DNA from: Prevotella sp. E13-17
GTDB taxonomy: Bacteria > Bacteroidota > Bacteroidia > Bacteroidales > Bacteroidaceae
Assembly (NCBI RefSeq): GCF_022024035.1
Contig: NZ_CP091787.1
Coordinates: 3,070,001 to 3,134,000 of the forward strand
Direction of reading: 5' to 3'
DNA: 64,000 bases
Under the pieces are notes generated by a model that saw only the letters and a list, made by a program, of their open reading frames with translations, was not told the DNA's origin and made no database searches. Numbering within the stretch: the first letter of the stretch is position 1; the number at the start of each line of letters is the position of its first letter. Positions 44,819 through 53,341 of this stretch are shown one piece after another. The position numbers and the translations under genes were made by a program.

Positions 44819-46309
44819 ATGGAATCAAAACTGGTCATTTACAATACGCTGACACGACAGAAAGAGCGTTTTGAACCACTCCATGCACCCAACGTTGGCA
44901 TGTATGTCTGTGGTCCCACCGTCTATGGCGATCCACATCTGGGCCATGCACGTCCTGCCATCACCTTCGATCTAGTATTCCGCTATTTGAAGCATTTGGG
45001 ATACAAGGTGCGCTACGTACGCAACATCACTGACGTAGGTCATCTGGAGCACGATGCCGACGAAGGCGAGGATAAGATTGCCAAGAAAGCCCGTCTGGAA
45101 CAGCTCGAACCTATGGAGATTGCTCAGTACTACACCAACCGCTATCATCAGTACATGGACGCACTCAACGTGCTGCGCCCTTCTATCGAGCCTCACGCCA
45201 CGGGCCACATCATTGAGCAGCAACAGCTGGTACAGCAGATTATCGACAATGGATTTGCATACGAGAGCAACGGCTCTATCTACTTCGACATTGAAGCCTA
45301 CAATAAGAAGTTCCAGTATGGCATCCTGTCAGGCCGTTCGCTGGAGAACGTGAAGGATGCCAGCCGCGAACTGGATGGTGTCGGAGAGAAGCACAACCAA
45401 GCCGATTTCGCTCTGTGGAAGAAAGCTCAGCCCGAGCACATCATGCGCTGGCCCTCGCCTTGGAGCGACGGTTTCCCCGGTTGGCACTGCGAGTGTACCG
45501 CGATGGGACGCAAGTATCTGGGTGAGATGTTCGACATCCACGGTGGTGGTATGGACTTGGTGTTCCCTCACCATGAGTGCGAGATTGCCCAGGCGCAGGC
45601 TTCCATGGGGCATCCTGCCGTGAAATACTGGATGCACAACAACATGCTGACCATCAACGGTCAGAAGATGGGCAAGTCGTACAACAACTTCATCACCCTT
45701 GAACAGTTCTTCACAGGCAATCATCCACTGCTCGAGAAAGCCTATTCTCCCATGACCATACGCTTCTTCGTTTTGAGCGCCCACTATCGCGGCACCGTTG
45801 ACTTCTCAAACGAGGCCCTACAGGCTGCTGAGAAGGGTTATGAGAAGTTGATGAATGCCATTGCCGATTTGGATCGCATCCAGGTGAGCGACAAGTGCGA
45901 CGCCGAAACAGAGAAGGTGGTCAAGACACTGCGCGAGAAGTGCTACGATGCCATGAATGACGATCTGGCTACGCCTCTGGTTCTGAGCCATCTCTTCGAA
46001 GCTTGCACCGTTGTCAACAAGTTGGTTGACCACAAGGCCACCATCTGTGCCGACTGTCTGAAGGAGCTTTCTGAGACTATGAAGCTCTTTGCTTTCGACA
46101 TTCTCGGCCTAAAGTCAGAGAAAAGCGGCTCTAACGACGAGCGTGAGGCTGCCTTTGGCAAGGTGATGGACATGGTTCTGGAATTACGTGCTAAGGCCAA
46201 GGCCGAAAAAGACTGGGCTACCAGCGACAAGATTCGCGATGAGCTTGCTGCTGCCGGTTTTGAAGTGAAAGACACGAAAGACGGTGTTACTTGGAAGTTG
46301 AACAAGTAA
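44819..46309 (+). CDS. cysS: Cysteinyl-tRNA synthetase
   Basis: 496 residues. Class I aminoacyl-tRNA synthetase with the zinc-binding Cys31 in [16 protein letters not shown], the HIGH-type motif HLGH at 40-43, other zinc ligands in [10 protein letters not shown] and HHECE, and the KMSKS variant KMGKS at 283-287. The C-terminal anticodon-binding region follows. It charges tRNA-Cys with cysteine in the cytoplasm. An ATG at this position with family-typical start ([16 protein letters not shown]) was chosen. The preceding leader of about 125 bases contains no gene I can support. A terminator hairpin follows. Confidence 0.97.
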   Translation: MESKLVIYNTLTRQKERFEPLHAPNVGMYVCGPTVYGDPHLGHARPAITFDLVFRYLKHLGYKVRYVRNITDVGHLEHDADEGEDKIAKKARLEQLEPMEIAQYYTNRYHQYMDALNVLRPSIEPHATGHIIEQQQLVQQIIDNGFAYESNGSIYFDIEAYNKKFQYGILSGRSLENVKDASRELDGVGEKHNQADFALWKKAQPEHIMRWPSPWSDGFPGWHCECTAMGRKYLGEMFDIHGGGMDLVFPHHECEIAQAQASMGHPAVKYWMHNNMLTINGQKMGKSYNNFITLEQFFTGNHPLLEKAYSPMTIRFFVLSAHYRGTVDFSNEALQAAEKGYEKLMNAIADLDRIQVSDKCDAETEKVVKTLREKCYDAMNDDLATPLVLSHLFEACTVVNKLVDHKATICADCLKELSETMKLFAFDILGLKSEKSGSNDEREAAFGKVMDMVLELRAKAKAEKDWATSDKIRDELAAAGFEVKDTKDGVTWKLNK

Positions 46310-46334
46310 GTCTTACACTCTCAACAAAAAAAAG

Positions 46335-46371
46335 AAGAAGGGTTAGGTGTTCACCTATTCCTTCTTTTTTT
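46335..46371. terminator. cysS terminator
   Basis: AAGAAGG/CCTTCTT and TAGGTG/CACCTA form a hairpin with a 2-bp internal loop and a tiny apical loop, followed by T residues. Confidence 0.83.
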
Positions 46372-46423
46372 GATCTTTTCAAGCAAAAACACAAATTAAT
46401 TTGGTTATTCTCCCGAATTGCGC

Positions 46424-46431
46424 TATTTTTG
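46424..46431 (+). promoter_or_regulatory. -7 promoter box of the second M16 gene
   Basis: TATTTTTG, full match. The predicted leader of roughly 130 bases is long for this window and contains a small ORF starting almost at the transcription start (see findings). Confidence 0.6.
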
Positions 46432-46564
46432 CGCTATGAAGATGGAAGCTGGAAATCATTTGCGATACTCTCTAAGGGGCAAATCCTTGAATTTCTTTGG
46501 AGAACCGGGCTATGGTAGTCTTGGTATTATTCATCTTGCAATAGGTATTACATTATAGCAGAAA

Positions 46565-49432
46565 ATGAAACGAATTGCTTTTCTTTTGGTTGTTGTCATG
46601 ACGGGTGTGTGTGCTTATGCACAGCTGGACGTCAAGGAGTTGAAACTTAGTAATGGCATGACCGTATGGCTGAACGAGGATCACTCCCAGCCAAAAGTCT
46701 TTGGCGCTGTTGTGGTAAAGGCTGGCGCAAAGGACTGTCCCAATACGGGTATTGCTCACTATTTTGAGCATATCATGTTTAAGGGTACTGACCGCATGGG
46801 CACTATTGACTATGAGAAAGAGAAACCTTGGCTCGACAGTATCTCGGCACAATACGACCTGCTCAGCAAGACCAAGAATGAGGCAGAGCGCACTCGCATC
46901 CAGAAACATATCAACGAACTAAGTCTAAAGGCTGCCAACTATACGATTCCCAATGAGTTCAGTCGGTTGATAACAAAATATGGTGGCAGTTCTCTGAATG
47001 CCGGCACCGGTCATGATTTGACCTACTATCACAACTCGTTCCTGCCACAGTTCATAGAACAGTGGTGCTGGCTGAACTCCGAGCGACTCATCAAACCTGT
47101 GTTCCGCGGTTTTCAGGGTGAGTTAGAGAATGTTTACGAGGAGAAAAACCGTGCAGCCGATGCCCTAGGCAATGCGCAGGATAAAGTGTTCAGTGCGGTG
47201 TTTAAGACCCAGCCCTATGCCTATTCTCTCATTGGTTCTACGGAGAATCTGAAGAATCCACGTCTGTCTGATATGGAAGCCTTTTTCAAGAAATACTATG
47301 TAGCATCAAATATGGGCCTGATCCTCTGCGGAGATATTAAGCCTGATGCGGCGCTGACAGCTTTGTTGGAGAAGACCTTCGGACGTGTGCAGACTGGTCC
47401 TGCGCCAGAACGAATAAAGAGCCCTATGCCTACGATTACGGCTGGCGAGCGTGAGGAGGTGGAACTGCCTATCCCGCTTGTGGGTGCTGAGGCTCTGATA
47501 TTCAAGGCTCCAACAGAGTTTGAGCCAGATGCTCATGCGCTCGACTTGGCTAACAAGCTGCTATATAACGGTAAGGCTGGTCTTCTAGATTCGCTGGTCA
47601 ACGAACACAAATTGATGATGGCTGCAGCTGTGAGTGCCTCGTTGGATGATGCAGCAGGTTCTGGCATTGTGGTCATTCCCAACCTCTTCGGTAAGATGAA
47701 AAAGGCTGAGGCCCGTGTGATGGAACAGGTCAAAAAGGTGATGGACGGTGATTTTACTGACGAGCAGATGGAGGCCCTGAAGCAAGAGATGCTGATGGAG
47801 GCAGAACTGAACATAGAAACGATTAGCAATCGCTCGAATGTGCTGATTGATGCATTCTCGAAAGGGCGCAGTTGGCAGGATGTGCTTCAAAAGATGGAAG
47901 GTATTCGCCGACTGACAAAGGCCGACGTGGTAGCTGCGGCAAGAAAGTATTATGGTGCCAACTATATCACTTTGGTCAAGAAATACGGCACGTCGAAGAA
48001 AGAAACACTGAAACAGCCAGGCTATAAGCCTATCAGTCCGAAAAATATGGATACGAAGTCGGCCTTTGCCCAGCAGTTAGAGCAGGTGCCTGTCAAGGAT
48101 ACAACGGTACGTACCGTTGACTTTAAAAAGGATGTGACTATCCATCCTCTCAAATCTCAAACCGTGTTGTTTTACAAGGAGAACCCCATCAATGACGTAT
48201 TTAGTTTTACCATCCGCTACAAGGATGGTGAACTGCATACACCAGCACTGAAGATCATGGCCGACTATCTGTCGCAGTTGGGCACCGACTCACTGAAGAA
48301 ACAGCAGTTGGAACAGGCTTGGCAGCGTATTGGCACCACGATGGAGATAGTGCCTGACAACGTAACTTTCAGCATCAACCTCACAGGTCCTGACAATCAA
48401 CTGGTGCCTGCCCTGCAGCTGTTGGCACATTTCCTGCGTTCGGCCAAAGGAGATCGTGATGCACTCAAAGATGTGAAGGATGAGGACAGGGTGGAACGTA
48501 AGAGCTTCGGCAAACAGAAAGACGACGTGTTGCGACCTGTGATGCATCGTATCGCTTATGGAGAAAGGTCGTCTTATCTCACGCAGATGAGTAGGAAGGA
48601 GGTGACGTCTCTGACAGATGAAGACCTGATGGTGCTCTTCCGTGAGTTGCAGCGATATGAGTGCGAAATCTTCTACTGTGGTCGCCAACCTATAGCGTAT
48701 GTAGCGAACGAGTCGCAACGCATCCTTCCTTTGGCTCAATGCACCAAGCCTCAGGCTGATACGTTCCGTCCTTTCCTGCAGTATGATGCCCCAGTGGTCT
48801 ATTTCTATCATGTGCCAAAGTCACGCCAGAACTATGTGGCCAGCTATGACGCTATCGGAGCGTTGCCTACACAGGCTGACCGTGCGCAGTTCAAGCTCTG
48901 GGATGAGTATTTCGGAGGCAGTATGTCGTCTGTGCTTTTCCAAAATGTCCGTGAGTTCCGCTCGCTGGCTTACTCTACGGGTGGCAATGCTCTGACTACA
49001 AGTCTTGCCAGGCATCCAGATTCAGTGCAAGGTTATGTCACGATAACAGGTACCCAAGCCGATAAGACATTGGAGGCGCTCTCAACCATAGACTCTCTGT
49101 TGCATCAGATACCGATGAAAGAGAACAATCTGGAAGCCGCGCGTCAGAGCGTTGTCAATGATATCCAGAATGCTTATCCTACTTTCCGTACCGTGGGAGA
49201 ATATGTGGCAAACCAACTGAGAGATGGGTATAGCGCTGATCCTCATGCGGATATTGCCAAAGACATACCTGCCGTTACGTCTCAGGACATCAAGCAGTTC
49301 CACCAACGGTATATCGCCTCTAATAAAAATCGTGTCTGGGTGGTTATTGGCGACAAGAAACTGACGGACATGAAGGCCCTTGCTCGCTTCGGAAAGGTGA
49401 TAGAACTGAAGAAAGAGGATGTATATAGGTAA
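46565..49432 (+). CDS. M16 family zinc metalloprotease, second copy, exported
   Basis: 955 residues. Signal peptide MKRIAFLLVVVMTGVCAYA, then QLDV. The zinc motif HYFEH is at residues 65-69 in GIAHYFEHIMFKG, with a downstream Glu in ELENVYEEKNRAAD. A charged helical insert (about 80-120) separates the motif from the next conserved block. It shares two-half M16 architecture with the protease at 976 but is clearly a different subfamily. It is periplasmic and likely degrades peptides. Monocistronic with a long leader. Confidence 0.93.
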   Translation: MKRIAFLLVVVMTGVCAYAQLDVKELKLSNGMTVWLNEDHSQPKVFGAVVVKAGAKDCPNTGIAHYFEHIMFKGTDRMGTIDYEKEKPWLDSISAQYDLLSKTKNEAERTRIQKHINELSLKAANYTIPNEFSRLITKYGGSSLNAGTGHDLTYYHNSFLPQFIEQWCWLNSERLIKPVFRGFQGELENVYEEKNRAADALGNAQDKVFSAVFKTQPYAYSLIGSTENLKNPRLSDMEAFFKKYYVASNMGLILCGDIKPDAALTALLEKTFGRVQTGPAPERIKSPMPTITAGEREEVELPIPLVGAEALIFKAPTEFEPDAHALDLANKLLYNGKAGLLDSLVNEHKLMMAAAVSASLDDAAGSGIVVIPNLFGKMKKAEARVMEQVKKVMDGDFTDEQMEALKQEMLMEAELNIETISNRSNVLIDAFSKGRSWQDVLQKMEGIRRLTKADVVAAARKYYGANYITLVKKYGTSKKETLKQPGYKPISPKNMDTKSAFAQQLEQVPVKDTTVRTVDFKKDVTIHPLKSQTVLFYKENPINDVFSFTIRYKDGELHTPALKIMADYLSQLGTDSLKKQQLEQAWQRIGTTMEIVPDNVTFSINLTGPDNQLVPALQLLAHFLRSAKGDRDALKDVKDEDRVERKSFGKQKDDVLRPVMHRIAYGERSSYLTQMSRKEVTSLTDEDLMVLFRELQRYECEIFYCGRQPIAYVANESQRILPLAQCTKPQADTFRPFLQYDAPVVYFYHVPKSRQNYVASYDAIGALPTQADRAQFKLWDEYFGGSMSSVLFQNVREFRSLAYSTGGNALTTSLARHPDSVQGYVTITGTQADKTLEALSTIDSLLHQIPMKENNLEAARQSVVNDIQNAYPTFRTVGEYVANQLRDGYSADPHADIAKDIPAVTSQDIKQFHQRYIASNKNRVWVVIGDKKLTDMKALARFGKVIELKKEDVYR

Positions 49433-49485
49433 GATATACATAGGTTAAGAAAAAGCCTGTGATACAAAGAAATATATTCTTTCGT

Positions 49486-49516
49486 TTTGCTATTCGCTGA
49501 CTTATTCGTACCTTTG
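49486..49516 (+). promoter_or_regulatory. Promoter of the U32 gene, close to the start codon
   Basis: TTTG (49486-49489) and TACCTTTG (49509-49516) with 19 bp between. The ATG at 49522 lies only 5 bases after the -7 box, so the transcript would have no or almost no leader. Confidence 0.65.
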
Positions 49517-49521
49517 CAACC

Positions 49522-50766
49522 ATGAATTTGAAGGATTTTGAGATTATGGCGCCTGTGGGCAGCCGCGACTCGCTGGCTGCAGCGCTGAAAGCGGGAGCCG
49601 ACTCCGTGTATTTTGGAGTAGAACAGCTGAACATGCGTTCACATTCGGCCAATCATTTCACCATCGACGACCTGCGCGAAATTGCTGCTACATGTAACGA
49701 AGCAGGCGTCAAGACCTACCTCACAGTGAACACCATCATCTATGGCGAGGACATCGCGATGATGCATCAGATTGTAGATGCTGCCGTCGAGGCCAAGATA
49801 TCGGCTGTGATTGCCTGCGACATTGCCGTGATGACCTACTGCCGCAAGGTAGGCATGGAGGTTCACCTCTCCACACAGTTGAACATCTCCAATGCCGAAG
49901 CACTGAAGTTCTACGCTCAGTTTGCCGATGTCGTCGTGCTGGCACGCGAACTCCGTATGGATCAGGTGGCCGAGATCTACCGTCAGATAGAAGAGCAGAA
50001 CATCTGCGGTCCCAGCGGCAAACAGGTACGCATCGAGATGTTCTGCCACGGTGCTCTGTGCATGGCCGTGAGTGGCAAGTGCTATATGAGTCTTGACAAC
50101 ACGGGGCGCTCGGCAAACCGAGGCTCGTGCATGCAGATATGTCGCCGTTCATACCTGGTGACCGACCGCGAGACGGGCACCGAACTGGAGATAGACAACA
50201 AGTATATCATGAGTCCCAAAGACCTGAAGACTGTTCGTTTCATCGACAAGATGATGAATGCCGGTGTCCGCGTCTTCAAGATTGAAGGACGTGCGCGCGG
50301 TCCCGAATATGTGCTCACCGTGGTGCAATGCTATAAGGAAGCCATCCAGAGCGTACTCGACGGCACGTTTACCGAAGAGAAGAAGGATGCTTGGGACGAG
50401 CGCCTTGCCACCGTCTTCAACCGAGGTTTCTGGGATGGTTACTATCAAGGACAGACACTGGGCGAGTGGAACACCAACTACGGCTCAAGTGCCACCGAGC
50501 GCAAGAAGTATATCGGCAAGGGCGTAAAATACTTCTCGAAGTTGGGGGTAGCAGAGTTCTCTGTAGAAGCTGGCACTTTCAGCGTAGGCGACAAGATGCT
50601 CATCACCGGTCCCACAACAGGTGCACTCTATGTGACCGTTGATGAGATTCACGATGACACCAGCAGTGTACAAACAGCCCAACAAGGCACACGCGTCAGC
50701 ATCAAGGTGCCAGAGAAGGTGCGTCCCAGCGACAAGCTATTCCTCATTGAGAAAGTTGAACATTAA
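49522..50766 (+). CDS. U32 family peptidase-like protein (possible tRNA hydroxylation factor)
   Basis: 414 residues, full length for the U32 family. Signature motifs are FCHGALCMAVSGKCYMS (near 174-190), SANRGSCMQICRRSY, KIEGRARGPEYV and a C-terminal beta domain. The cysteines around these motifs probably bind an iron-sulfur cluster. Bacterial U32 proteins of the TrhP/RlhA group assist hydroxylation of tRNA or rRNA uridine or cytidine; a protease role is known only for other members. The tRNA-modification group is favoured here because of length, but the subgroup is not certain. It has its own promoter with almost no leader; a SufE gene follows after 56 bp. Confidence 0.9.
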   Translation: MNLKDFEIMAPVGSRDSLAAALKAGADSVYFGVEQLNMRSHSANHFTIDDLREIAATCNEAGVKTYLTVNTIIYGEDIAMMHQIVDAAVEAKISAVIACDIAVMTYCRKVGMEVHLSTQLNISNAEALKFYAQFADVVVLARELRMDQVAEIYRQIEEQNICGPSGKQVRIEMFCHGALCMAVSGKCYMSLDNTGRSANRGSCMQICRRSYLVTDRETGTELEIDNKYIMSPKDLKTVRFIDKMMNAGVRVFKIEGRARGPEYVLTVVQCYKEAIQSVLDGTFTEEKKDAWDERLATVFNRGFWDGYYQGQTLGEWNTNYGSSATERKKYIGKGVKYFSKLGVAEFSVEAGTFSVGDKMLITGPTTGALYVTVDEIHDDTSSVQTAQQGTRVSIKVPEKVRPSDKLFLIEKVEH

Positions 50767-50822
50767 TAGTTCTTGGTGTTGCCAAGCAAATCAATTATTG
50801 ATAATTAGGGAATCATTGAAAT

Positions 50823-51242
50823 ATGACTATCAACGAAAGACAAGACGAAATTATCGAGGAATTCAGTGGATTTGACGACTGGATGGATAAATACCAACTG
50901 CTCATCGACTTAGGCAATGAGCAGGAGCCGCTTGACGAGAAATACAAAACAGAGAGCAACCTGATTGACGGCTGCCAAAGTCGAGTATGGCTACAGGCCG
51001 ACTATGTCGATGGAAAGATTCACTTCCAAGCCGAGAGCGATGCGCTGATTGTGAAAGGCATTGTGGCATTGCTCATCCGTGTACTTAACGACCAAACGCC
51101 GCAAGACATTCTGAGTGCCGACCTCTACTTCATCGAAGAGATTGGCCTGAAGGAGCACCTCTCCCCCACCCGCAGCAATGGTCTGCTGGCTATGGTTAAA
51201 CAGGCTCGCATGTATGCGTTGGCCTTCAGTCAGAAAGCATAA
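50823..51242 (+). CDS. sufE: SufE family sulfur acceptor protein
   Basis: 139 residues. The active cysteine is C51 in LIDGCQSRVW, the same position as in Escherichia coli SufE, and SADLYFIEEIGLKEHLSPTRSNGL is a family-typical C-terminal half. SufE takes sulfur from the cysteine desulfurase SufS for iron-sulfur cluster building. No other suf gene lies in the window. The neighbouring U32 protein probably contains an iron-sulfur cluster, so the pairing is sensible, though coupling is inference. It is convergent with the next gene, 6 bp apart. Confidence 0.93.
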   Translation: MTINERQDEIIEEFSGFDDWMDKYQLLIDLGNEQEPLDEKYKTESNLIDGCQSRVWLQADYVDGKIHFQAESDALIVKGIVALLIRVLNDQTPQDILSADLYFIEEIGLKEHLSPTRSNGLLAMVKQARMYALAFSQKA

Positions 51243-51248
51243 AGGGGA

Positions 51249-52571
51249 CTACTCTGTCAGATTCTCTTCATACGCATTGATGCGCTGCAGGTAGTAATCA
51301 CGAAAATCATCCCAATGATAGTATGGGGCAACATCTGTATTCAAAGGCAGAGTTGCCTCATTTTCGTTTAACAGGATTTTGAACAACACATCCTTATCTG
51401 ATACATTCTTGCGATAAAATGCGAACTGGACATTAGCCCCCATCGGCAAGACGCGATAGTCCACCCATCCACGTTTTTCCAGTTGATCCAGTTCATCCAC
51501 CTGTTGATCGTAGCCATCCAGTCCCAACAAGCACACCAGTGGCATGATTACCATCTCATGACCAAAGCGAAGCGTACTGCCAGGATGTGCCATTTTGATA
51601 CAACTGTCGGCCTGCTCAATGATGCGTCGCAACAGGTTGCGCTGCGAATAAGGCTGATCACCACCATCATACGGTGAGAATCCGTTTGTCAGATACTGCA
51701 ACACATTCTCTTTCTGCCAGTTTTCGTATATCTCTTGATCAGTGTATAGATCATAGAAGGTCATCTCCTTGCGCAATTCCGAGCTCTGCAGATTGGATGC
51801 CAACCGAAACAGATGTCGGTTGAGCTTCTCACCATCCACCTGCTGTTCCAGATAGTCTTTGTCATTAAACAAAGCGCCCACCATGCGCTGCCAGCGACGA
51901 CGTTTCTTACAGAACGTGTCAAAAGCCCGACGCTTCTGTGCCGACAGTCGTTCGGCCTGCAGCCCACTATCCCGCTGACACATATAGTACATCTCATGAA
52001 GGCTGGCATCCTGATGAATATCCAACTTCTGATTCAACAGCAACAATTGCTGCAATGCCACGCCCATGGCCAGCACCGTCTGTCCGTCGGTGGTACTATG
52101 CGCCTCCACATGCGCCCCTTCTCCAAACACAGGTCTGAATCGTTCATACATGCGTGCAATGATGACCCGCTGTTGCGACAGTCCCACCTCTGTCAGTTCG
52201 CCCCATCGCTGATAAGCCTCAGCCTTCATCCGTCTGACACGATCCAGCACATCTTTCCCCAGCGAGGTCAGCATGCCCTTATCATCAGCCGTCGTCAGGC
52301 AGTTCAAAGCAAAGTCATAGTCTATCTCCTCCTCATGATGATGCGAGCCGAAATGTCCGTAGTGGCTGACATAGAACAAGCGTTTCCCTTCGGGAGCTGG
52401 TGTCTGTTTGCGCTGCCGCGGGATAGGATATGCCAAAAACTCGCCACCAGACAGTCTCAGGTTCTTCTTGAACTCCTCCTTGGGCGTCGGTGCCTGTGTT
52501 TGCATCTGTATTTGACCCATGCCAGAAGACGAGAGTGCCGTCAGCATCAGCAGAAAAAACAGTTTTCGCAT
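51249..52571 (-). CDS. Histidine-phosphatase-fold secreted protein with altered active site
   Basis: 440 residues with signal peptide MRKLFFLLMLTALSSSGMG. The overall pattern matches the multiple-inositol-polyphosphate/histidine acid phosphatase group of Bacteroidetes, in which FYVSHYGRHGSR contains the catalytic RHGSR. Here the same place reads FYVSHYGHFGSH: R73, H74 and R77 are replaced by His, Phe and His. The C-terminal HE motif (LRFGHEMVIMP, about residue 340) is kept. The nucleophile is therefore missing, and the protein may bind phosphorylated ligands without hydrolysis. The reading frame is intact, so decay is not obvious. Own promoter. Confidence 0.82.
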   Translation of the reverse strand: MRKLFFLLMLTALSSSGMGQIQMQTQAPTPKEEFKKNLRLSGGEFLAYPIPRQRKQTPAPEGKRLFYVSHYGHFGSHHHEEEIDYDFALNCLTTADDKGMLTSLGKDVLDRVRRMKAEAYQRWGELTEVGLSQQRVIIARMYERFRPVFGEGAHVEAHSTTDGQTVLAMGVALQQLLLLNQKLDIHQDASLHEMYYMCQRDSGLQAERLSAQKRRAFDTFCKKRRRWQRMVGALFNDKDYLEQQVDGEKLNRHLFRLASNLQSSELRKEMTFYDLYTDQEIYENWQKENVLQYLTNGFSPYDGGDQPYSQRNLLRRIIEQADSCIKMAHPGSTLRFGHEMVIMPLVCLLGLDGYDQQVDELDQLEKRGWVDYRVLPMGANVQFAFYRKNVSDKDVLFKILLNENEATLPLNTDVAPYYHWDDFRDYYLQRINAYEENLTE

Positions 52572-52593
52572 TGTTCTTAGTTATTATTTGATG

Positions 52594-52601
52594 CAAAAGT
52601 A
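52594..52601 (-). promoter_or_regulatory. -7 promoter box of the phosphatase-like gene
   Basis: Reads TACTTTTG on the minus strand, a full match, 22 bp before the start codon. Confidence 0.65.
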
Positions 52602-52641
52602 CAAAATAAATCAGAATTCTTCATGAAAGCATCTAAAAAAA

Positions 52642-52673
52642 TTTGGTTATTCACGTTGTTTTCAGTAACTTTG
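52642..52673 (+). promoter_or_regulatory. Promoter of the rpoN-purE-ispG run
   Basis: TTTG (52642-52645) and TAACTTTG (52666-52673) with 20 bp between. It decides for the ATG at 52691 rather than upstream 52643. Confidence 0.7.
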
Positions 52674-52690
52674 CTCCAAAATTAAAGCAC

Positions 52691-53338
52691 ATGGCAAAGA
52701 ATCAAGTTTGGAACGATGACTTCTGGTTGCCGCTACTGCAGCTCTACCTGAAAAAACCTGTAGGCACCAAACCACTCTACAGCAAAGATTTGGTGGACCT
52801 CAGCCTGGAGTTACACATTGCTCCACAGGCCCTGCAAGCTCGCATGCACCAGATAGAAAGACTTGAGACTCCACTCATTGAGCGCCTCTGGCAGACCTAC
52901 AGCGAGAATCCTCGCCGCCTGCAGCGTGCTGTCAACACCCTGCGTCAGATGAAAGACTTTGGCGCCAGCGATGCATTCTATCGTGGTGTCGAGATACAAG
53001 AGTCGTTCGAGAAAGACTTCCGCCCATTGCCCGAGAACGAGCGGCTGAAGCCCGTCATGCTGATTCTTGTGCTCAATCTCTTCTTCCAGCTGACCCCTGC
53101 CACAATGGTCGAAGAGACGCCTGAGGTTGTCGAGCTGGCCCGCCAGATGAAGCTGTCGCCTGCCGAGGTCGTTGAAGTGCTCGTCACCTTCCAATCGTGC
53201 GATCCCTACTTTACCAAAAGTGATGTCACGCCATCACCACTCTTGCCCGCATGCCAGCAGATCTGGCATCGCTATGGCAATGGAGACCCCAACCAGCTTA
53301 ACGAACTGGCACAGGAACTGATGGCTTATTTCAAGTAA
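52691..53338 (+). CDS. Uncharacterised helical protein preceding rpoN
   Basis: 215 residues from the ATG giving MAKNQVWNDDFWLPLLQLY. I do not recognise a named domain. The protein is helical, without signal peptide or membrane segments, and contains a segment like a helix-turn-helix (QMKLSPAEVVEVLVTFQ). It ends 3 bp before the rpoN start, so the two are translationally coupled. I think such a gene commonly precedes rpoN in Prevotella-like genomes. A role in sigma-54 regulation is only a guess. Confidence 0.65.
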   Translation: MAKNQVWNDDFWLPLLQLYLKKPVGTKPLYSKDLVDLSLELHIAPQALQARMHQIERLETPLIERLWQTYSENPRRLQRAVNTLRQMKDFGASDAFYRGVEIQESFEKDFRPLPENERLKPVMLILVLNLFFQLTPATMVEETPEVVELARQMKLSPAEVVEVLVTFQSCDPYFTKSDVTPSPLLPACQQIWHRYGNGDPNQLNELAQELMAYFK

Positions 53339-53341
53339 ATT

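Noticed and set aside
44692..44874. Small frame in the cysS leader
   Set aside because: Starts with TTG at the predicted transcription start, overlaps cysS in another frame, and has no recognisable features.
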